This document shows positions 5,573 to 9,732 of a DNA stretch of 9,732 nucleotides, one piece after another. The DNA lies in contig JAUXFZ010000054.1 in NCBI GenBank assembly GCA_030622585.1, positions 1 through 9,732 of the forward strand. Direction: 5' to 3'. The translations under genes were made by a program, and so were the position numbers. The notes under the pieces are model-generated. The model was not told the origin of the DNA and did not search any database. It worked only from the letters and a program-made list of their open reading frames with translations. The DNA is from Myxococcales bacterium (GTDB lineage: Bacteria; Myxococcota_A; Polyangia; Polyangiales; Houyiibacteriaceae). The number at the start of each line of letters is the position of its first letter. The first letter of the stretch is position 1.

Positions 5573-6705
5573 ACGTCGTAGAAGATGGGGGGGCGTTTGC
5601 GGATAAACCGGAGCACCAGGTCTCGCGCTTCGCCCGGTAGGTCCTCGAACTGAATGCCCATGCCGGGCTCAGCCTCCGACATGAAGTCCATGAGGTCACG
5701 GACGAACCGCACATAGCCGTCGCATTCGAACTCGAAGCCGCCGGGTAGGGTGACGAGCATGCGGACCGAAGTGTCTTTCGGAAGCGCTTCATACGTTGCG
5801 AGGAATACGCCGCCATGCGCGATTTCACCGGTAAAGCCGACGTAGAAGTTGGACTGTGTCGTTGCGCCTAGGTTCGCTTCCACCGCCCGCCGTTCGCCCG
5901 TTGGAATCGGTGCGGGTGGCGGGAGCATCGACGTGGGGATGGGCAGGGGCGTCCCCGAAGCCGACCTGCCGGCCGGCGCGGCGCTCGCCGGAGGGCGCTG
6001 TGAAAACGGCCGGTTGGACGGCCGGTTGGACGGCCGGTGGGACCGCCGCTTGAACGGCCGATCGGACGTGGACCCAGGGAATTGAGAAGCCGGTGGTTCG
6101 CTCGCCGGAGAGCGCTGTGACGGAGGTGCGCTCGCCGGCGGTGCGCTCGCCGGAGGTGCGCTCGCCGGCGGTGCGCTCGCCGGAGGTGCGCTTGCCGGAG
6201 GTTCGCTCGCCGGCGAGCGCTGCGACGGAGGTGCGCTCGCCGGTGGTTCGCTCGCCGGAGAGCGCTGTGACGGAGGTTCGCTCGCCGGTGGTGCGCTCGC
6301 CGGAGAGCGCTGTGACGGAGAGCGCTGTGACACCGGTGCGCCGGAACTCGGGCGTTGCGAGGTTGGATCGGGTCTGACGCTCGGCTTGTTCGTCAGCGGA
6401 AAGAGGATGCTGACGACGTCGGCGATGCTCTCGGTCGCGATTTGCACGCCCGCATGCTCACTCTTCACGTCTTGAAGAAGGGCGAGCGTCTGGCTGAGCG
6501 TACCCAGCGCGTTCTTTACACACGCTTTGCCATCCGGTTCAGTCGACGCGTATTCCGCCTCGAAGAGCGCCCCAACAGACTTCGCGACGTTCTGGATGAT
6601 GCCCAGAACCTCCTCCGGAACGTCCTCGTCCTGCTGTAGTGCTTCGAGTGCTTTGCCGAGCGCTTCGCGAGCTTGTCGCGCTTCGTCGGCCGATGAGTAG
6701 CCCAT
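5569..6705 (-). CDS. PilZ-domain protein with a helical N-domain and a Pro/Ala/Ser repeat linker
   Basis: A 378-residue three-part protein. Residues 1-105 are mostly helical (for example ARQAREALGKALEALQQ) with no motif I can name. Residues 106-270 are low-complexity and disordered, including 17 tandem pentapeptides at 126-210 and an RPSN-type repeat near 224-233. Residues 271-378 form a C-terminal PilZ domain of the type multiplied in Myxococcus (TIGR02266-like): NFYVGFTGEIAHGGVFLATY, then a beta-barrel and GMGIQFEDLP. PilZ domains normally bind cyclic-di-GMP through RxxxR and (D/N)xSxxG. Here no RxxxR is present and the second motif reads E294-I-A296-H-G-G299, with Asp/Asn to Glu and Ser to Ala. 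Ligand binding is doubtful, and the domain may serve in protein contacts. The start is ATG 6705, with GGGGGGA 9 bases upstream. It lies 55 bases after the GNAT gene on the same strand. Confidence 0.88.
   Translation of the reverse strand: MGYSSADEARQAREALGKALEALQQDEDVPEEVLGIIQNVAKSVGALFEAEYASTEPDGKACVKNALGTLSQTLALLQDVKSEHAGVQIATESIADVVSILFPLTNKPSVRPDPTSQRPSSGAPVSQRSPSQRSPASAPPASEPPSQRSPASEPPASAPPSQRSPASEPPASAPPASAPPASAPPASAPPASAPPSQRSPASEPPASQFPGSTSDRPFKRRSHRPSNRPSNRPFSQRPPASAAPAGRSASGTPLPIPTSMLPPPAPIPTGERRAVEANLGATTQSNFYVGFTGEIAHGGVFLATYEALPKDTSVRMLVTLPGGFEFECDGYVRFVRDLMDFMSEAEPGMGIQFEDLPGEARDLVLRFIRKRPPIFYDV
6006..6041 (-). repeat. Three 12-bp tandem repeats inside the PilZ gene
   Basis: On the plus strand ACGGCCGGTTGG occurs at 6006-6017 and 6018-6029, and ACGGCCGGTGGG at 6030-6041. 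In the gene's frame they encode the RPSNRPSNRP stretch of the linker. The period is a multiple of three, so changes in copy number keep the frame. Confidence 0.8.
6076..6330 (-). repeat. 17 tandem 15-bp units encoding pentapeptides
   Basis: This in-frame minisatellite encodes residues 126-210 of the PilZ protein. It has three unit types: SQRSP (5 copies), ASEPP (4) and ASAPP (7), with a final degenerate ASQFP. Five ASAPP units are consecutive (171-195). Unit boundaries run without a break over 255 bases, and the open antisense frames here are a by-product of the repeat. Confidence 0.88.
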
Positions 6706-6760
6706 GCCTGCTTGTCCCCCCGCTTACCTGGTTGTCAGGATACCGGGAGTCGCCGCGAGG

Positions 6761-7198
6761 TCAAAGCTCCTTCACGAATACGACGCGCGAACGCCCTGGG
6801 CCCGCATAGTCGGGGACCTCGGTGCTCTCGAAACCCATCGACTCGTGGAATCGCACCGGGCCCTCATGGCCGGCAGCCGCCAGGGACTTGATCCGCTTCA
6901 TTCCCGCGGCCCGGCACCGCTCCGTAAACTGTTCGTAGAGTCGTTTTCCGACACCTCGGCGGCGATGGTCCGGGTGAATCCCGACGAGGTGCACATAGCC
7001 GCTCGCGGACGGTGTCGGCACCATCACGCCGAGCAGGAAGCCGATCACCTGTCCGTCGAGCTCCGCAACGAGCGCGTGCTCGCCGAACTCGTAGAAAAAC
7101 ATCGGATCGACGCGTCTTCCGGCCGGCCCGCCCCACCACTGGTCCAGTACAGAAATGATGTAGTCGTAGTCGACTTTTGTGAGTCCCCGAATCTCCAT
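6761..7198 (-). CDS. GNAT-family N-acetyltransferase
   Basis: A 145-residue single-domain acetyltransferase that uses acetyl-CoA to acetylate an amine on an unknown acceptor. Seen: an N-terminal segment EIRGLTKVDYDYIISVLDQWWGG; a central strand ALVAELDGQVIGFLLG (42-57); motif A LVGIHPDHRRRGVGKRLYE (71-89) with the acetyl-CoA pyrophosphate loop R79-R-R-G82-V-G84; and motif B FHESMGF (117-123). All core features are intact and the length is normal for the family. The start is ATG 7198. ATG 7228 is possible, but longer forms run into the response-regulator gene with Arg/Ser-rich sequence unlike GNAT proteins. The gene sits between the response regulator (94-base gap) and the PilZ gene (55-base gap) on the same strand, so it may share their transcript. 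The substrate is unknown. Confidence 0.88.
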   Translation of the reverse strand: MEIRGLTKVDYDYIISVLDQWWGGPAGRRVDPMFFYEFGEHALVAELDGQVIGFLLGVMVPTPSASGYVHLVGIHPDHRRRGVGKRLYEQFTERCRAAGMKRIKSLAAAGHEGPVRFHESMGFESTEVPDYAGPGRSRVVFVKEL

Positions 7199-7292
7199 TG
7201 CCCGCGACAGCGGATAACACGAACCCATCGATGGCGCACGGCGACCTCGATTCGGGGGTCGGGCCTCGTTCGAGGGAGCTCGTCGGCGACGA

Positions 7293-8282
7293 CTAGGCCG
7301 CGCCGTGGAGAGTCGGGCGGAAGATGTAGCCCTGTTGCTGCACGACGCAGACGCGATTCGGTCCGGCGACCCGTGCTCGGGCCACGGCGATGCTAGCCGC
7401 ATCCAACAGTTCGGTGTGCGACCGGATGCTGCCGCTCGGATACAGCCCAAGCCCGATCGAAATCGTCAACTCGATCGTCGTGGCGCCCCGAGTCGGACTC
7501 GGCAGATCGAATGGTCGAAGCGCGACCTCGGACACGATGCGATCGGCCAAGGAAAGGGATCGCGCGGGCCGCGTGTTGGGTAGCAAGAGACCAAACTCGG
7601 CCGTCCGGAATCGCGCGGCGATGTCGGTGGGACGGATCGTGCGTTGTAGCCGGACCGACACTTCGTCCAGTACGCGCCCCGCGACCTCCGCGCCGTGATC
7701 GGCGATGAGGTCTCGGAAATCATCGACCGCGAGGATACCGCAGGCCAGCGGATCTAGATGACGCTGCGCCTCCTCGAACTCGATCGCCAGGCACTCGTGA
7801 AAGAAGCGATGGTCGGGTAGCGCGCGCAGGTCGTCGTGGAGGGATGTGTAGCGAAGCTCGTTCTTCGCAAACTGCACGTCGTCGTGTGCCCGCTTCACCC
7901 GCAGCATGTTCTCGATGCGCGCCAAGAGCTCCGAGTCGTCGAACGGCCTCAACACGTGATCGTCCGCTCCCGTGCGCAGCCCCTGAAAGCGCGCACTCTC
8001 GTCGTCGGCGGCCGCGAGAAGGACGACCGGGACGAAGCGATCTTTGGTGATGGTCTTGATGACTCGGCATGCGTCGATGCCACTCAGGCCGGGCATGTCG
8101 ACGTCGAGCACCACGAGGTCGACCGGCTGGGCACGAACGGCGTCGATAGCTTGCTGGCCGCCACCGGCCTGGACGACGACCAGCCCGCGCGTCCGCAGTA
8201 ACTGCGATATGTGCTCGCACGTCGCCCGATCGTCATCGGCGACGACCACCACCGCCTTCGGAAATGGACGCCCAGTCCCCAC
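7293..8282 (-). CDS. Response regulator with a degenerate GGDEF domain, likely c-di-GMP receptor
   Basis: A 329-residue cytoplasmic two-domain protein. Residues 9-128 form a CheY-like receiver with an acidic pocket (ADDD, 15-18) and phosphoacceptor Asp60 (VVLDVDMPGLSG). The switch Thr/Ser is Ala90 (LLAAAD) and the conserved Lys before Pro-Phe is Arg112 (LRPF). Residues about 148-315 form a GGDEF-fold domain. The signature is R226-T-A-E-F230 in place of GG(D/E)EF, and the metal-binding aspartate of the DxDxF strand is Ala185 (AVDDF). Diguanylate cyclase activity is therefore unlikely. The I-site RxxD is intact as R217-P-T-D220, exactly five residues before the signature, as in c-di-GMP receptors built on dead GGDEF domains (for example SgmT of Myxococcus xanthus or PopA of Caulobacter). 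The start is GTG 8282 with no strong ribosome site. It is divergent from rpoN and precedes GNAT and PilZ genes on the same strand. Confidence 0.92.
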   Translation of the reverse strand: MGTGRPFPKAVVVVADDDRATCEHISQLLRTRGLVVVQAGGGQQAIDAVRAQPVDLVVLDVDMPGLSGIDACRVIKTITKDRFVPVVLLAAADDESARFQGLRTGADDHVLRPFDDSELLARIENMLRVKRAHDDVQFAKNELRYTSLHDDLRALPDHRFFHECLAIEFEEAQRHLDPLACGILAVDDFRDLIADHGAEVAGRVLDEVSVRLQRTIRPTDIAARFRTAEFGLLLPNTRPARSLSLADRIVSEVALRPFDLPSPTRGATTIELTISIGLGLYPSGSIRSHTELLDAASIAVARARVAGPNRVCVVQQQGYIFRPTLHGAA

Positions 8283-8317
8283 TCCGACACAATAACCGAG
8301 CGCGGCGAAATTCGCGA

Positions 8318-8352
8318 GCCTACGCGGTCGAGTTTCCCTGAGCCCCGTAGGC
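8318..8352. promoter_or_regulatory. Inverted repeat upstream of rpoN, candidate operator
   Basis: GCCTACG (8318-8324) and CGTAGGC (8346-8352) form a perfect 7-base inverted repeat, with two further matching G:C positions inside after one mismatch. The arms flank the candidate -35 region and the right arm ends 3 bases before the candidate -10. A second short dyad, GCGAA-A-TTCGC, lies at 8305-8315. Regulator binding or an RNA hairpin are both possible. Confidence 0.35.
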
Positions 8353-8361
8353 GTCTATACT
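8333..8361 (+). promoter_or_regulatory. Candidate sigma-70-type promoter for rpoN
   Basis: TATACT at 8356-8361 matches the -10 consensus at 5 of 6 bases. A weak -35 (TTTCCC, 8333-8338) lies 17 bases upstream. The start of transcription would be near 8368, leaving a leader of about 28 bases with GTGGGG before the ATG. I see no convincing -24/-12 element here. Confidence 0.4.
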
Positions 8362-8395
8362 GCGAATCGACGCGTCTTTCCGGCGTGGGGCCGAA

Positions 8396-9732
8396 ATGGA
8401 GCTCAAGCAGCAACTCAAACTATCGCAGCAGCTCATCATGACGCCGCAGCTGCAGCAGGCGATCAAGCTGCTGCAGATGTCACGCATGGAGCTGAGCGAG
8501 CTCGTGCAGGAAGAGCTACTCGAGAACCCCATACTCGAGGAGGGGCTCGAGCCGCGTGAGCCGAGCAGCGCCGGCACCGACGAGTCGCCGACGCCCGAAG
8601 TCGAAGCGCATGAGGCCAAGAAAGCGGAAATCGACTGGGAGCGCTACCTCGAGAATCAGTCGAACGAAGCGCCGATGCCTTCGATACGTCGCGGGCCGGA
8701 TGACGAGATGCCCGGCCTCGAGGCGACGCTGTCGACGATCGAAGATCTAAGCGAACATCTCGAGTGGCAGTTACGCATGGGCGACTTCGTCGAGGACGAG
8801 CGCCGATTCGCAGTGTTGGTGATCGGCAATCTCGACGACAACGGGTACCTGAAGATCGACGACGCGGCGCCGGAAGAAGTCGTCCCGCGGCTTGCGGCCG
8901 AGGCCGATCTCGACGCCGAGGACGCCGAGGAAGTCCTGGCGATGATTCAGGAGTTCGATCCGCTGGGGGTCGCTGCCCGATCGCTCGAGGAGTGCCTGAG
9001 CATCCAGGCCAAGCACTACGGCATGGACGACCTGGTGCTCCGCATACTGGCCCATCACCTGACCGACCTCGAGAAGCGCCGCTACCCGGCGATTGCCAAA
9101 GCATGCGAGTGCCCCTTAGAAGAGGTGTACGACGTGGCGCAGATCATCGCCGAGCTCGAACCGCGGCCGGCGAGACGGTTCCAGACCGAAGAGCCGCGAT
9201 ACATCGTGCCGGACGTCTACGTGCACAAGGTGGGGGACGAGTACTACGTCGTCGCCAACGACGATGGCATGCCCAAGCTCAAGATCAGCGGTTTTTACCG
9301 CGCGGCCATGGCGGACAACGCCAAAGCCAAAGAATACATCCAAGACAAGATGCGAAGCGCGCAGTGGCTGATCCGAAGCATCGATCAGCGACGTAAGACC
9401 ATCGTCAAGGTCACCGAGTGCATCGTCGAGAAGCAGCAGGACTTCTTCGACAAGGGCATCGAGTATCTAAAGCCCATGATTCTACGCGACGTGGCCGAGA
9501 CCGTCGGCATGCGCGAGAGCACGATTTCTCGTGTCACCAGCAACAAATACGTCCACACGCCTCGGGGCACTTTCGAGTTGAAGTACTTCTTCAACAGCGC
9601 CATAAGACGGGATAACCAAAATGACATCGCCTCGGAAAGCGTGAAGCAGGCGATCAAGCACATCATCGGCGGCGAGGAACAAACAGCCCCGTTGTCCGAT
9701 CAACGAATCGTTGAAATACTCGCACAAGACGA
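8396..9732 (+). CDS. rpoN: RNA polymerase sigma-54 factor, truncated by the window end
   Basis: The first 445 residues of sigma-54, which directs core RNA polymerase to -24/-12 promoters and needs an AAA+ activator to open them. Region I is the Gln/Leu-rich activator-contact segment at 1-49 (LSQQLIMTPQLQQAIKLLQ, then LLENPILEE). Region II is an acidic variable stretch at about 50-105. The core-binding domain includes GNLDDNGYL (144-152) and FDPLGVAARSLEECL (187-201). The DNA-binding part begins near residue 320 (WLIRSIDQRRKTI) and holds the helix-turn-helix VAETVGMRESTISRVTSNKYV (366-386) followed by TPRGTFELKYFF. The RpoN box (normally ARRTVAKYRE) would follow just past the window end. The frame is open throughout, and all visible regions look intact. 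The start ATG 8396 has GGGG 5 bases upstream, and no longer start fits region I. It is divergent from the response regulator across 113 bases. Confidence 0.97.
   Translation, partial: MELKQQLKLSQQLIMTPQLQQAIKLLQMSRMELSELVQEELLENPILEEGLEPREPSSAGTDESPTPEVEAHEAKKAEIDWERYLENQSNEAPMPSIRRGPDDEMPGLEATLSTIEDLSEHLEWQLRMGDFVEDERRFAVLVIGNLDDNGYLKIDDAAPEEVVPRLAAEADLDAEDAEEVLAMIQEFDPLGVAARSLEECLSIQAKHYGMDDLVLRILAHHLTDLEKRRYPAIAKACECPLEEVYDVAQIIAELEPRPARRFQTEEPRYIVPDVYVHKVGDEYYVVANDDGMPKLKISGFYRAAMADNAKAKEYIQDKMRSAQWLIRSIDQRRKTIVKVTECIVEKQQDFFDKGIEYLKPMILRDVAETVGMRESTISRVTSNKYVHTPRGTFELKYFFNSAIRRDNQNDIASESVKQAIKHIIGGEEQTAPLSDQRIVEILAQD

Noticed and set aside
6076..6330. CRISPR-like array
   Set aside because: The repeats are contiguous 15-bp units with no unique spacers and are fully explained as coding repeats.
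6093..6377. Plus-strand open frame with VRSPEVRSP repeats
   Set aside because: It is the antisense reading of the 15-bp repeat array of the PilZ gene, which stays open only because the unit length is a multiple of three.
7242..7275. Short hairpins between the response regulator and GNAT genes (for example CCTCG-TT-CGAGG)
   Set aside because: Stems are only 5 bases with no U-tract, as expected by chance in GC-rich DNA; not enough for a terminator.
7199..7450. N-terminal extension of the GNAT protein
   Set aside because: It overlaps the end of the response regulator in another frame, is Arg/Ser/Pro-rich and unlike GNAT proteins. ATG 7198 gives a normal family length.
8463..9104. 213-codon minus-strand open frame opposite rpoN
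   Set aside because: The plus strand encodes unmistakable sigma-54, so this is an antisense shadow.

Overview
The window is GC-rich and densely coded, with short spacers and genes on both strands. It most resembles a chromosomal segment from a Myxococcota (deltaproteobacterial-type) genome. The grounds are the base composition, a PilZ domain of the type expanded in Myxococcus (the TIGR02266-like branch), a long Pro/Ala/Ser linker protein, and an RNase HI with an extra N-terminal domain. This placement is an inference from gene content; there is no rRNA or other taxonomic marker. I see no mobile elements, CRISPR arrays, tRNA or rRNA genes, and no stretch over 300 bases without a gene.

Layout. 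Positions 2-316 (+) are the C-terminal end of an AI-2E/PerM-family membrane protein cut by the window start. A membrane-anchored protein of unknown function (294-1256, -) converges on it. Divergent from that is an RNase HI (1287-1994, +) with a non-standard N-terminal domain and a charged linker. Positions 1972-4748 (-) form a compact cluster transcribed in the order mannose-6-phosphate isomerase, family 2 glycosyltransferase, polysaccharide deacetylase. The last two overlap by GTGA. The set suggests activated mannose (or a related sugar) being loaded onto a lipid or glycan and then trimmed by de-N-acetylation. Divergent from it, 4783-5535 (+) holds a 105-aa protein I cannot identify and a Nudix hydrolase whose Nudix box has lost one metal-binding glutamate. 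An inverted repeat at 5541-5572 separates this pair from the convergent gene downstream.

Positions 5569-8282 (-) hold a likely signalling cluster, transcribed in the order response regulator with a degenerate GGDEF domain, GNAT acetyltransferase, PilZ protein. The GGDEF protein has lost its active-site signature but keeps an RxxD inhibitory-site motif, so it looks like a cyclic-di-GMP receptor rather than a synthase. The PilZ protein has lost the usual c-di-GMP-binding residues and carries 17 tandem pentapeptides. Divergent from this cluster, rpoN (sigma-54) starts at 8396 and runs off the window end. Its upstream region has a plausible sigma-70-type promoter overlapped by an inverted repeat.

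No wholly new system is evident. The best candidates for a second look are the degenerate GGDEF/PilZ cluster next to rpoN, the RNase HI N-terminal domain, the glycosyltransferase-deacetylase pair and the altered Nudix box.
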